From assembly GCA_002943765.1 (NCBI GenBank), contig PQWQ01000039.1, positions 186,001 through 250,000 on the forward strand: a DNA stretch of 64,000 bases. Direction: 5' to 3'. The notes below the pieces were generated by a model. That model was not told the DNA's origin and did not search any database. It saw only the letters and a program-made list of their open reading frames with translations. The stretch comes from Psoroptes ovis. Lineage: Eukaryota; Arthropoda; Arachnida; Sarcoptiformes; Psoroptidae. Made by a program: the position numbers and the translations under genes. Below, in pieces: positions 9,644 through 23,407 of this stretch. Each line of letters starts with the position of its first letter. Position 1 is the stretch's first letter.

Positions 9644-12096
9644 ATAAATGAAAATGTTTGATTTTTTGTATTTTTTTTTAATACATTTGAATTTGTAACA
9701 AATGATTTTGAAATGTAAATGGATTTTTAGAGGAGAAGAAAATTTTAAATAAAATAAAATAAATGATGTTTCAAGGTATTAAGGCTATTATTAATTGTAT
9801 TTTTTTTTCAAAAAAAAAATAAACTGTATAAAGCATTTATTTCAACTTTGAAAATAACTGGAAATATTTATGGATAAGTAATTATATTTATTACTACTAT
9901 TATTATCATCATTTTATGACAATTTTTTAAAAAATTTGAAATTTCCATTTTCAATTTGAATAATCCATTTATTTTTCACGGATATGGATTATCATCATCC
10001 TTTCACTGTTTCTTTGTTTAAAATGATATTGAAACAATGACACGAAATCAAAAAGAGATTAATAACAATAATAATAATAACAATAACAATAGCTATGATA
10101 ATAACCCTTAACAAAACATACATTCAAACAAGGATATATTCAACAGGTTGTTGTTGTTTTATTCATTTTGTTCAATGTTTTTTTTCTGTTATTATTAATA
10201 TGAATTTACCACTGGATTTCTATTTTTCAAACAGTTATTTCAAACAAATATAAACTAAGGTAAATGATTATTTTTGATTATTCAGAATCATTATTATGAT
10301 TATTAATGGAATGACATTTTTTTTTAAATTTTTAGAAAATTTAAAATTTCTACCATTTAAAAATCGAAATGACAATTCAACACGGCGCTATTCGCAATTA
10401 TTCGCAATTCGCTACGCGAAATAAGTCTATTGTTTTAATTTTTATTTTCAATTTTTTTAAATTTCTGTGAAAACTTATTATTCTTATTCATATGCTGTGA
10501 CTGCAAATAAAAATACAAATACGATTCAAATGACAAACATAAAACAATTGTTTTTGATCTTCAAAATACAACAAAAAACAATTATATTTGTTTTCACTTT
10601 TGTTTCAATTTCAAGTCTAATTTTCATTAGATTTGAATTGTTTGAATTTCAATTTGAATAAAATTCAATTCATCAACAATGAATTTGTCATTGAAAATCC
10701 TTGTAAAAAATGATTCAATGCATTTCAATTCAGAATAGCCGACGACATTTTTTTCTCTTCGATGATGATAATGATCATCGATAAAATGATAATTTAATTT
10801 GAATTAAAATGATCTAAGAAAATCGAATCATCAGCAATTTTTTTTTCTTGACCACTATTAATTTCATTCAATGATTAATATGAGAGGAAGACGTTCGTGA
10901 ATTTCCTCGTTATCAATGTTTGTCGTTTGCTTATTGTGATTGATAATGCTCTCGAAATCAATTCAAAATTCAATCATCATCATCATCATAATGAAAATAC
11001 AAAATTGAATTGAATTTTCCATTTTCTTGTACTTTCACACACACGATGAAAATACGAAAATTCAATCGAAACAAATTAATTTTCAATTAATTTTGAAAAA
11101 TTTAATGTTCAATTGAACTAATGATGATCATACAAAAAGCTCCGAGAGAAAACACGCGCAATTTCTTTATATTTATAAATTGTTCAAATTGTTTAAAACA
11201 TCATCATCATCATCATCTTTCTTTTGAATTTCTTATTTCAAATTTCAAATTCAATTTAATAGTAATAATTCATTCATCTATCAAAAACAATCGAAGGTCG
11301 AAATTTTCTTATTTTTTTTTCAATTTTTATTTTTAGAACAAAAATTATTTCGTAGAAATAATATTCAAAAGTATTAATATTCAATTCGATTTGATGCTCT
11401 TCTTCGATTCGACGACGGTATTGATCATTGATGATCAAATCAAATTGAAATCAAATTGATTCATTTCAATTGGGATTAAATTTATTCATAAAAATGATCC
11501 GAAACAATTTCGAGAATTGATTTTCTTCGATGAAATCGATGAAATCTTCTTCTTCTTCTTCGAAAAAAATACCATCGATTGTCTATTCTACATTTTTTGA
11601 GCTGAAAGATTTTGAAAAATTGAAATATTAAAATAATAATAATAACAATTGATGATGATGATAAAGTTGTCCAAATAGTTTTAAAAATCACTAAAATATT
11701 CAATGTAAAGCTTGTTATTTGAAAAATTCAAAACAGAACAAAAACAGAAAATTCAAGGTTTTCATTACAATTTGAAATGAATTGTAAAACTTTCAAAAAA
11801 TACAACTACTCAACAACGGCAATCGGCATCTTCAATCGGTTTAGTTCTACAGTTTTGTCATTTCATTTCATTTTTTCAAAGAAAAATAGAAGAGATTTCA
11901 ATTTAAAATTTTGGAAAATTCAAAGAGATTTCAAGATATTTTTGACCACAATTCATTCATATTTAATTCAATTGTTTTTTTTTTGCTATTATTGTTGCTG
12001 CACGCATTTACACATGTACGCACAAAATTAAATCAAAATGAAATGATAATTAATGATGATGATGGTACTATTTTGATTGAAATGGCTGAAAAAATA

Positions 12097-12178
12097 TTAG
12101 ACTGTCCGAAAAGTTCTTGCCGATTTTCCAATGATTTTTTACGGTATAAAAAGCAAGAACTTATGGGACAATCCATTA
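12097..12178. mobile_element. Mariner-type MITE, group B, diverged
   Basis: Left end TTAGACTGTCCGAAAAGTTC and right end AACTTATGGGACAATCC. The two arms carry different TIR variants (CCGAAAAGTT on the left, CCCATAAGTT on the right), so they no longer match perfectly. The right boundary is uncertain by a few bases. Confidence 0.8.
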
Positions 12179-14432
12179 ATTATTTCTTCAAATTATAATT
12201 TACAGCTATTTTTCTCAATTTACTTTGAATAATTATTATTTTTATCAAAATTGAAATCAAATAATGATTAAAATATAAATTTAAAAAAATCAAAAATTGA
12301 ATAGGGTTAATTAAACCCTAAACAATCATCGGATTGTTTTATATTTTACAATGTTTTGATTTTTCATTACACCATCTTTATTCAAATGAAATCAATTGAA
12401 ATGTAATTGAATTCAATTCAAAATCAATGATGAATTCAATCAAAATTGAATAAATTAAATTTTTAAACATACTAAATGAATGCAATTTGTTTATTTTAAA
12501 ATTCAATTATTTCAAATTTAAAATTCAAAAATCTCACAATTCCATGTATTGATTTCTTATTCTTTTCTGTTGTAAAACGATATTAATTTTCACACTTATA
12601 ACAAATGTGAAAATTTATTTCGATTAAATTGATTGAAAATTCCAAAATTTTCAAGACCAATAATGTCGTTGAAAAGAGAGACGAAAATTACGGTTTTACA
12701 GACGCTTATTGATTGCCAATCAATCAATCGATCAATCAATCACACTTAATAAATGAATAAATTGTAAACAAACAAATATAAACATGGCAAATGAATTGTT
12801 CGGATTGAATTAAATTAAATTTTGTTTTTTTTCGTGTTTTCACACAAATTCAACACGATTCAAAGTTTTTAGAGTTGTACACGTGTTAAAACGATATGCA
12901 GGCAATGAGAGAGTGGAATCGTGATTAGCTCGTTGTTTGAAAATTATTTTAAAAATAAATTTTACGAAATTGTTTCGAGAAATATTTCTTTTTATTTGAA
13001 AGATTTTAAATCATTGAATACTTTTGGATTTCAATTGTAATTTAAAATGGAATGAATCTTTGAAAATTGAATCCAAATCAATTCAATTAATCGTAGAGAG
13101 AAATTGATCAAGATCATCTTTGTCATTGATAGTCAATCAATCAAGACATAATTGATCTATTCTTTCGCATTGAAATATTGAATAATATTGAATACAATGA
13201 TATGTGGAAAAAATCGCCAATCATAATGAATAGAATAACTATTATGATTGATTGATTGATTATGATGATGATGATGATGATCACATAATCATTGTTGTCA
13301 TTCATTGATTTTTATTGATCATTTTAAACCATTGTAATTGTTGTCAAATGAAACATTTTTTTTCATTGATAATAATTTTAATACCAATTATAACCATAAT
13401 TGTTGTAAAATTTAATATGGCAAAAAAAATATGAGGCAATAGCAATGATTACGATGGCTATTGTCGTACATTATCGCGTACATTATCATCATTCATTTAT
13501 TGATGAGTAAATTTTGATTGGCCAATTGATTTGTATTTTGATTTTGAAAAGAAATGATATTTTCCACAATAAATTTCGCATAAGAATTTGATTCAATTTT
13601 CATAGATTTCTTTTCAAAAAAAAAATTAAATTAAATTCAAATTTGAAATTGAATTAAATCAAAAAATAAAAATAATGTCAAGGTCTAATGTGCAATATAA
13701 AAAAAAAATTGTGCAAAATTGATAGATTGATATTCAAAATAAATAAATAAATAAATAAATGTAATGAAATCCATATTTTACATGAATTTTTTGATATATT
13801 TCAAGCTAATCAAAAACTTGAACAGGGAAAAAAACAAATCCAATAATAATAATAATCATAATCCATTGAATATCATTGAAATTATCATTATTATTATATT
13901 TCGATTATTGATTAATCTATTGTTATTTAAAATAGCCTTATCGTTGCTGTAATACACATGAAATATATAAAATATTGATGAGAACTAAAATTCGAAATAA
14001 CATTGTGAATACTGTCCCTTTCGTTTATTTATTTTTTTATTTATTGACATTATAATTATTCCTATTATTATTATTATTATTATCATCGTTGATTTGCCAT
14101 TGAAAATATGAGAAAAACATGAAAATTGAAAACATCTTCGAACATTTCATCTTTAAAGTTTGGTTAAATTGATTAAATCAAAAGAAAATAATGCATGCAA
14201 ATACATGTCATGTGGATGCGTTTTATATTATTATTATTACATTTTGTGATTTATTGAATCATAATAATAATTGAATTTCATATTTTCAATATTTATATTG
14301 AATCAAACATCAGCTTTTTTCCCAAATAATGAATAGAATTCATAATATTAATAATAATAGATAATCAAATATATCTTCCATTTGATTATCAATGATTTTC
14401 CTCATTCTCATCAAAGATTATTAGTTTTTCTA

Positions 14433-14457
14433 TTTTTTTTTTTTTTTTTTTTTTTTT
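14433..14457. repeat. Poly-T tract (T25)
   Basis: Uninterrupted run of 25 T, the longest mononucleotide tract I noticed in the window. Confidence 0.9.
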
Positions 14458-17400
14458 GAAGAAAAACCATTAGAAATTCAATGATAATTCAATCAATCAA
14501 TCAATTACAATTGAATCTTTGATCAAATTTATGTTTGTTTTTTATTTTGTTTTTTCCCATTCGTTTTGTTCATTTCATTTTCCTTTAAATGAATTTAAAT
14601 AAGAAATGAATTCAATATTCTATTGTTCATATCGTCAAACCAAGAAATAGCTTTACAACTCCACAATTCAAAACAAAAAAGACTTTCGATAAGAAACCTT
14701 GAAAATTTTCCATTGAAATTTCAATTTCGGAATGAAATTGATTTAATTTTTCATTTTTCATTTGAACAACTAAAACCTAAAAGGTTTAGACATCTTAATT
14801 TATTTTGAATTTTCAAAAAATACTTCCATCCAAACAATGAGATGTTGTTGTTGATATGAATCGACGATTTTGGACGATTTTGGATTCGTTTTCTTTTGAA
14901 AAGTCTTCTGAAATAAACCTGAAAAAAAACACGAGATTCAATTATTTATTTTAATATTCTCAGATTAAATCATTGACCAATTTATCCATGTATTTATTTT
15001 TATGCACAGATATATTAAATGATGATGATGATTATCATAATAAGAAAATTTTTCCTTTTTCCAATCATTTTCACGTTGTTATCACCATTATCATTGTGGT
15101 GATGATGATGACGAATACACGACAGCCATCAACATCAAGCGGATAATGTTTTCATTATTAATAAAAAAAAGTATGTTTTTCTAACTTTTCAATACAAAAA
15201 TCTGCAATTTACTATAAATTAAATCCAATTCATTGATTATTATCATATTATTGAATATATATTGAATTTAATGAATAAATGTAAATAAATATAAATGAAT
15301 ATTTGATGAATGAATTAAAATATGACAGAAACGAAACTAAATCCATACATTTTTGATTGGAAAAAAAATGTTCGTTTTTTGTCGATATTATTCGAAAAAA
15401 CAATATGGGAAACAAAAACACGACCACTAAATTACTAATATTATTTACCATGAGGCTAAAAACAGAAACAAAAACACAAAACATCTTCAAAATTAATATT
15501 CTACAACATAAGTCTAAAATTAATCAAAATACATTGATTAGTAAATCAATGAATAACAATTTTTCAATCAATTTCATTCATTCATTTTATTCATTCATTT
15601 GTGATCTATTGATTTTATGTTAATGTCGATTATTATAATTGAAATTAATATTCTATCAAAAAAACAACTATTCAAACAATACATATCAGTGGCTGACTGT
15701 GAACCATCCTAAAAATCACCATTGTTTTTGGTAGAAAAATAAAAAAATGAATTAATCTTTGATCATTATTCATCGATGGCCATCAATTCATTTTCATTTT
15801 TTCCATTATTGATTTAAACGTTCAAAAAAATAGTCAAAAAACACAATTGAACAATTGAACACATTCACATATGAATTTCACGATCTTTCTAAGAAATATT
15901 CATAGAAAAACAATGAATAATTTTTTGGACAAATGAAAAATAATAATTGATTTTCGTAAATGAAACCTAATCGTTTTCAATAATCATTGAGATATGGTAT
16001 CTCTCTCGAAGCAAACGGCTCGAGAAAAGCAACCAAATAGAATAAAAAACTGATTAATCATTGAAATGTATGCCAAAAATTTCATATGAAATTTTCCATT
16101 GGAAAAAAAATTTCCATATTTTTCCGTTTTTACCAATCACCAAAATATACAGTGAAATTCATTGATATTTCAAGTAATTAATCAATGATCAACAGGTGAT
16201 TAATTGTTTGTATTTTGATTGTTTACTTGTTTTTATGTTAATTTTTCACAATGATTTCACCAAAACAAACAACACAAATTGACAAGTAAACTCATTTGTA
16301 ATATGATCTTTTTTTTTCTCGTTGTATTTTGACCAAAGAAATTTGTTGTTTCATTGATTCATAATTATTAATATCAGTATCCTCAAATACAATTTCAGTA
16401 CAAATGATTATTTATATTTCGCATTTTTTGAAAAAAAATTAATCCTCTTTTACTTATGATTTGTTGGTCGTTTCGTTTCCATTTTTCTGCCAAAGTGTTT
16501 TGATAGGTAAATGAATTAACCACACAGATGAATAATAATCAATCCTTTTTTTCCCGTATATTTAACTGAAAAGATTTAAAGATTCAAGATGATGACAAAG
16601 ATGATCATATATCAAAATCGTATATATGATATGGGAAAAGAAAATGTGAAATATAAATATGGATTTTGTTTGATTTTTAAATCCATGTTATTTGAAATGT
16701 TTTTCTGATTTTTTCTGATGTTTTACCCGGTTTTATTTTTTTCACATTCGATGACATTAATCTTTTCTGTGATTTTTGAAAAATTTTCAATTTTTCTATA
16801 AGTTTTCTTTGAATAAATAATTCAAGCGAAATAAATGAATAAATACACAGGACCATTCATCAATAATTTTAATTTTATTCAGTCGGCAAAATAAAATGCT
16901 TGATTTACATTCAATTTATCATTAAATTTTTCATTAATTTCTCATTTTTTGATGACAAGTTGTTTGTTTTAAATTATCATTTATTTTTATTGAATATTAA
17001 CCGAAATATAATCAAGCCAAGAAAACATGTGTTTGATGATTGAATATTTTTCGAAATTAATTCAATTTCTTAACAAAATTTGAATTTAAATCAAAAATTC
17101 AAAGACGTTCATCCAAATCGAAATTTATTTGAGGAAAAAAATGATTTTTACTTAAAACAAATTATCGTTTAATCATCAAAAACAACAATAATTACGATGA
17201 TCTCGCTCTGATTTTGTTTATTCATTCATTTTTGTTTATTTATTTATATTTATTAATTCAAACCACAGCCAAAAAGGCAAACAAAAATTCAAAAAAAAAT
17301 AATTTTTCAAAGCTGCTCAAAGCATCACGATTTTCAAAGACGATGAATGAAATAATTGAAAATGAAGATTCATACGGAGATTCACGAATATTGATTTGCT

Positions 17401-17601
17401 AAGCTAAAATCATCAAAAAATGCAAAAACTCTAGAAAAATCAACAAAAAAAAAAAAAAACCGAGCACATATTAACAATTGAGATTAGATTAAAGACTGTT
17501 TATTTGTTTTATTATTATTTGTTTTACTTTATCACATCAAATATATTCCAAAGAATTTAGATTATAATATCGATAATAATACAAACTTGAAGAAACAAAA
17601 T

Positions 17602-17607
17602 TTTATT
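17602..17607 (-). promoter_or_regulatory. Candidate AATAAA polyadenylation signal
   Basis: TTTATT on the plus strand reads AATAAA on the minus strand, 114 nt beyond the stop codon of the 363-residue ORF. The spacing suits a short 3' UTR, but AATAAA is frequent by chance in DNA this AT-rich. Confidence 0.35.
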
Positions 17608-17720
17608 TTTTTGATAAATTGTTTCTCATCAATTGCATTGATTTTCTATGGAAAAAAATAACATTTAAAAAAAAAATGAAAGAAAATTCAAAAATTTCAT
17701 TTTTTGTTGTTGTTGTTTTT

Positions 17721-18812
17721 TCAATTATCTACAATCAACACGTTATAAGCTGAATGAATATAATAATTAATTTCAAACGAAGATGATGATACTGATGGCG
17801 ATAAGATTAGTTGATCTTGTTGTTGTTGTTGTTTGTTTTCATGTTGATCATCATGTAGATCATCATCATGTGGATCATGTGGATTCGGATGATAATGATC
17901 AACAACATTAACTGTTGTTTTTGTTTGCATCGATCCATCGAAACAATGTACATACCAATCTGGATATAATTCAATATATTTACCATTCATTATCATCATC
18001 ATTGATTCTGAAAAATTATTCAAAAATTGTTTCGAATAAACTAATAACAATTTTTCACCATTTTTAATGATTAAATTTTTTCCTTGATCATCTTGCTGTT
18101 GTTGTTGGTGTTGTTGATTGATTATCATTGATGATGATGATTGCAATGATGCAGGCGTGAAGGAGGTGCAGGATGATGAGGATGATAATGCCGAAGCAAA
18201 TGATGATAAAGAGTTAATTGAATCAATAACTTCAGTTTTGATTACGATTATTTGTTCATATTCATTGATCACTGATTTGTTCAATATTTTCAATTTCATC
18301 ATCGGTGATTTTTGTCGATTTTGTTGTTGTTGCTGGCGGTGTTGTTGTTGTTGTTGTTGAAGAAATAATATATTTGAAAATCGTAATTGTTTTAAATTCA
18401 ATGATAATCGATTTAAATAATGATTAATTTGATTATTATTATGATCAATACGTTTTAATAATTTATCAATTTGTTGTATTGATAATTGTATCGTCGATGT
18501 TGTCGGTGATGATGATTGAATCGTTGATTTATTATTTTGATTATCATTATCATCACCATTGCTGCTATCATCATCATCGATAAGTGTTGATATTAGTTGA
18601 TTATTCAATGATATTTGATTCAATGTTTGCTGCTGCTGCTGTGGCTGGTGATTATCATCATCATCATCATCGATTTCATTAGTGTTGAATGAATTATCAT
18701 CATCATTAGACGATGAATTATCATCAATTATGATCATGTCATTTTGAACGATTCTTGCATTATTTTGATTATTTGAATTGGATGAATTTCTACGACGATT
18801 AAATCTTTTCAT
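17721..18812 (-). CDS. Unrecognised Gln/Asp/Asn/Ser-rich protein, 363 residues
   Basis: I do not recognise a family. The frame is open for 363 codons without an intron, far longer than the chance ORFs around it, and its composition (Gln, Asp, Asn, Ser, with spread-out Arg, Lys and Pro) differs from their Phe/Ile/Leu bias. Residues 1-12 are basic (KRFNRRR). Acidic and polyglutamine runs fill about 25-65 and 150-170. A short less biased helix-prone part lies near 107-145 (IQQIDKLLKRIDHN). The most conserved-looking part is about 245-295, including GEKLLLVYSKQFLNNF and YIELYPDWYVHCF. No signal peptide or membrane segment is seen. The opposite strand of the CAA/GAT repeats also gives an 80-codon ORF, which is a shadow. 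The composition would suit a nuclear regulatory protein, but that is a guess. A longer spliced gene is possible. Confidence 0.6.
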   Translation of the reverse strand: MKRFNRRRNSSNSNNQNNARIVQNDMIIIDDNSSSNDDDNSFNTNEIDDDDDDNHQPQQQQQTLNQISLNNQLISTLIDDDDSSNGDDNDNQNNKSTIQSSSPTTSTIQLSIQQIDKLLKRIDHNNNQINHYLNRLSLNLKQLRFSNILFLQQQQQQHRQQQQQNRQKSPMMKLKILNKSVINEYEQIIVIKTEVIDSINSLSSFASALSSSSSCTSFTPASLQSSSSMIINQQHQQQQQDDQGKNLIIKNGEKLLLVYSKQFLNNFSESMMMIMNGKYIELYPDWYVHCFDGSMQTKTTVNVVDHYHPNPHDPHDDDLHDDQHENKQQQQQDQLILSPSVSSSSFEINYYIHSAYNVLIVDN

Positions 18813-19012
18813 TTTTGATTTTTAATTTTCGATTTGATTTCATTTAATTTATTCGATTCGACATTCTGTACAGAAATTGAAAAAAAAGACATGGAAAAAA
18901 TTTAAAACTTTAACCCTTTGAAAGCGAGAAAAAAATACATGTGTTGGACAATCAACAGGAGTTAATGCGTGATCTATTATTATTATTACAACAAGCTATT
19001 ATCCTATTACTA

Positions 19013-19092
19013 TTAGGTTGTCCGATAAGTTCTTGCCGATTTTCTCATAATTCCCTATGATATAATCAGCAAAAACTTTTCGGATAACCTAA
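19013..19092. mobile_element. Mariner-type MITE, group B, 80 bp
   Basis: Left end TTAGGTTGTCCGATAAGTTC, right end AACTTTTCGGATAACCTAA, exact TA on both sides (19011-19012 and 19093-19094). The core is GCCGATTTTCTCATAATTCC then TATAATCAGC. Confidence 0.93.
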
Positions 19093-19405
19093 TAGATCCA
19101 AGGTAATGTATATTTTTATGTGGCAAAAAAAAAGTCAGTGATAATCATGAAATATATGGCCGAAAATCAGTGAAAAAAAAATTAGAATTAAAAATTTGCT
19201 TAAGATGTTCTAAGACATTTGATTATTATTACTACCATTATCATTATCATTATTAGTGTTAGTACTTATCGATTATCACAAGTTGTTTCACTTATTTATC
19301 GATGAAAAATCAACAAATTTTTTCTTCATTTTCTCAAAGAAGAAAATAGTGAATTGTGAAATGAATAAACACAGATTGAATTTCAAAAATAATAAAAAAA
19401 ACATG

Positions 19406-19431
19406 AATAAATAAATAAATAAATAAATAAA
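19406..19431. repeat. (AAAT)n tetranucleotide array
   Basis: About six AAAT units. Similar arrays occur at about 13738-13760, 26910-26935 and 57192-57209. Confidence 0.85.
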
Positions 19432-21988
19432 ATTTAATCTAGATTTTATGATTCAAGCGAAATATAAAATGATTTTATTTTTTATACTTCTATTTTTCAT
19501 TGGAAAATATTAGTTGGGAAAAATATAAAAAGAAGAAAATGATGATGATCATCATTCATTTGAATTTAGATTTAATTTACATCAAATAATGATATAATTC
19601 AATTTAATTCAGTTCAATTCATTGAAAAAAAAAATTAATTCATTTATTTTTATTTTTCATTTTATTTGAAGTTTGTTTAATTGATGAAGATGATTTTGAA
19701 ATTTTGTGTATAGAATTGTTAATAGATTATTAAGAACGAAAAAATATATTTTCTCCAAAGAAATAAACAAGCAAACATTCATTTGATGAAATAAACAATT
19801 TTTTTTTCATTTCAATGAATTTTGAAGTTTTTCAATTTGAAAAATTGAAAATTTCTTCTTCAAATCATCAATGAAAAAATTGAAATCAAATCAAATAAAT
19901 TGTTGATTTATTTTTTCATTTTCATGATTTATTTATTTCATATCTTATATAAATGAATTATGATGCATTTGAAAAATGATTGATATAAAAAATTTATCAA
20001 TCATTTTTCAATGATGGCCAAATGTAAAATATCACATTTATTATCTTTGAAACAAATCATGAACAACTATTAGTAAAAGAGTTGATCTGATTATTTTATT
20101 CATAATTAATATCTGTCAAATTTTTGTTTATCGCTTGTTTTAAAAATTATAAATTGAAAATTCTTCAATTTTTCCAATGAAATTTTCAAATCAATTTCTA
20201 TAGTCTTGTTCATTAGTAACATGTAATTAATTCCTCTGCAAATTCTGAGGGGAAATCCGCATCAGTATGAATGATTATTGTTTCGAAAAAAATTGTATCG
20301 AACAGATTTGTATTGATTCCATTGAATTTCGAATAAAAAAGCCATAATGTTCAATTTTTCATGGCAAAACAAGATTATAGACATGTGTTTTTTGGCTTTT
20401 TTTTGTTTTAATTTCAAATTTTCACTGTTGTTGTTGTGTGGCTAATCTTTGATTAATTTTCATTTATTTTTCCATTCATTTTTTCATTTTTGTTTTACTT
20501 GGAAATTTTTCTCTGATTGCCCAAGCAGTGGATATATTTTGGAAAATTGAAATAAAAGGATCAAGTCACGATTTTTCTATTTTCTTGTTTAGATTTGTGC
20601 TTTACACACTCATACAAACTCGATGCTTTAAAATGTTCCATTCGATACAATAAAATATATTTTTTTGGCGAGTAAAATGTGCATCGAAATCAAACCGATT
20701 GAGATTGAGAATTCATTGAATATATTAATTCTAATTTCTTAAGAAAATAAAAAAAAAAATTAAAAGAAAATCAGCAAAAACAACAACATCATCATCATCA
20801 ATTGACCAATCTTTATTGGATTATCATTATAATAATAGCAAATGATGCCCAGTATTGTTCAGCGCACAAATTAAAAATTTAAGAAAAAATTTTTCCATAA
20901 AGAAATCGTAAAACGAAATCTTTTCATTTCAAGTAATTTGCCAGAAGTAAATCTGAATATTTTTGGACTAAAATCAAATGGTTGCATTGATTTGAATTTT
21001 GAATTTCAAACGAATTTTGAAACGACAAATAACAAGAAACAATGGAAAAACAATAGAAATTGGTTCAATTTTTAAAAATTTTCAACGGTCAAAAATGACT
21101 GTGGAAAAAATAGAATAAAATCTAATAATTAAACAATAAATAACACTAGATGATCATCATGGTCAATCATTATCTCATCATCAGCTTACTGTAGCAATAG
21201 TCGTTATAATAATTTGTCATTATTTTATCATTGGTCATTATACTTGTTTGATATACATAAAAACAAAATTAGATTATTTCAATATTTCAGATGCAGGTGA
21301 AAAATTGTAATTGAAATCAAGACTATAGATTGAGTGAATATATTCAGATTTTTTTTTTTAATATGTAACAAATTCAAATGTACAAATTCAACGGCTTTTT
21401 CCACGACCTATCGAAGTACATCTGTTTCTTTTTTTTTCTTTGGTTAAAACAAATGACGAGGATGATATGTACATTGATCTGTAATTATATCATTGATTTG
21501 GGAATTGAAAAACAACGGATTTTTTTTTTGGGAATCAAAATGACTAGAGTGGAATTAAATATATGCAAAATTATAAACCCGACAACAAAACAATGAAAAT
21601 CAACCGAAACAAGACGCTTGAATCATGACCAGTCAATCAAAAAATTGGTCTGAAAAAACCAGCCACCAAACGGTTTAAGGCTTCGGTTTAGACGGTTGTG
21701 TGATGCAAATGTCAAATCAAATGCATGGATGCGAATATCTTATCGTTTTGAATTTTTTTTTTTTTTTTGAAATTTTCAAAATTTTCATTTTTTTTGAAAA
21801 AATGTCAAAAATGACCAAGGGTTTGTATGAAACGAATGAAAAATTCACATAATTTTAACCGAAATTAAGATGTTTTTTTGAAATAAATAAATTTGAAATG
21901 AATTTTCACACATTTTTTCTTAAAAAAATTTCTTAAAAATTGTCTGCACATCTTATACAATATTTATACAATGTTTCTTCTATTACAG

Positions 21989-22111
21989 ACGAATGTCTGT
22001 ATGGGCGAGCAATTTCCATAGTCTTTGATGAGGGTGACATTGAAAAATGGTCATTTTTCTCCTCCGGATTTTTCTCATATCCATCACCGTCATCAATGAA
22101 TTTTCTAACCA
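21989..22111 (+). other. Candidate isolated exon (weak)
   Basis: A strong acceptor-like sequence (TTCTTCTATTACAG, ending at 21988) precedes an open, less AT-rich segment that runs to a possible donor AG/GTAAAT near 22111. In frame it reads ECLYGRAISIVFDEG and continues through SGFFSYPSP. No neighbouring exon or family was recognised, so this may be chance or part of an unassembled spliced gene. Confidence 0.2.
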
Positions 22112-23326
22112 GTAAATATCAAGAAAAAATACGAATAATAAATGAAGCGGAAAAGTCAAATTTTGACAAGTGAAAATATCTATGAACATTTTAATAATAT
22201 TCACACAAATTAGATTTAATAACATTATTATCATCATCATTATTACCATTATTATTATGATTATTGTTATTGAATTGAAAAAAAAAAATATATTTCAAAC
22301 AATTATTTTACCATTTTTTTATTCGGAATGAATGAATGAAACAATGTTATTCTTTTATTTTTATCAAAATGTTTTCTTATAAACATAAATCATTTTTTTG
22401 GTCTTCAAGAAAAAAAAAGATAAAGATGTGAAAAACCACAACAAGTGAATTAGAAATGAAAAATATTCTGATATTCTAATATGGTCGACAAAAAAATTCA
22501 GCAAATTTTCTCGAGATACTCGCCGAATTCAAATATTCAAAATTCAAAACTTAAAATTTTTTCAATTTTCAAAAATTGAAAAAATATCTTACATTCAATC
22601 AATGAACGGTCGAAAAAACTTTAATCTATCAAAAAATATATGTTTGAATGTAAATGTTTAATCATATTTGAAAAAAATAATTAATCTTTCTATTAAAGAA
22701 CATGATATATTCAATTATATCATAATTTTAATTTAAATTTTTTTTTCTTTCAATTTCATTTCATTTTATGATCATTTACCTAAATAATCAATAATTTTGT
22801 GCTTTATGGCCACAAAATATTATTAATAAATATTGTAATAATGATAATTGCAATTATTATTTGTTACTATTATTATAATCGTTATTATTTTTAGGCTGTA
22901 TATATTTTCTCATTGTTTTTAATGATAGGTTTCAAAACAACAACAGCAACAACAATGGACAGCAGAACAACAAGCGCTAATAATAATAATAATAATGATA
23001 ACGATAATAATGAACAGCAACAACAACAATAATCGTGCTAGTGATTTAATTAATAATTTTTCCCTTTATATTTCATTCAAACATTTCATTTTATTCCATT
23101 CATTTCACATGTAGACCATATTCAATTTGTATAAATATTCAATATTGATACTAATAATAATAATAATAACCGAGATAATGATTTTTTTTTTGGACGAAAA
23201 AAAAGTGGATAAAATCGAGAGAATGTATGGAAAATATGTATGGAAAATACTTTTAATTTAATGATCATTGTTTTGCTTAAATTAAATGAAGAAATGAAAT
23301 GATCATTATTGAAGAATAAAATTATA

Positions 23327-23407
23327 TTAGGTTGTCCGATAAGTTCTTGCCGATTTTCTCATAATTCCCCAACTATATAATCGGCAAAAACTTTTCGAAC
23401 AACCTAA
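23327..23407. mobile_element. Mariner-type MITE, group B, 81 bp
   Basis: Left end TTAGGTTGTCCGATAAGTTC, right end AACTTTTCGAACAACCTAA, exact TA on both sides. Very close to the copies at 19013 and 61914, which share the CCGATAAGTT left-arm variant. Confidence 0.93.

Larger units (their letters stand above)
5924..17720. other. Long intergenic stretch, no supported gene
   Basis: Roughly 11.8 kb without a supportable gene. The ORFs are up to 95 codons, compositionally biased (Ile, Phe, Asn, His), and none shows a motif. It contains mariner-type MITEs at 8644, 9563 and 12097, CA-rich microsatellites, a T25 tract and many ATC/GAT trinucleotide runs. A short more GC-rich patch at about 10380-10425 repeats ATTCGCAATT twice; I cannot assign it. 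Confidence 0.65.

Noticed and set aside
11661..11695. Sequence AAAGTTGTCCAAATAGTTTT resembling a solo mariner TIR
   Set aside because: No matching second arm or clear TA pair; could be a decayed remnant but cannot be supported.
12302..12322. TAGGGTT...AAACCCTA resembling telomere-type repeats
   Set aside because: Only a single short palindromic unit, no tandem array.
18118..18360. 80-codon Asp/Cys-rich ORF on the plus strand
   Set aside because: Antisense shadow of the Gln/Asp repeats in the 363-residue minus-strand ORF.
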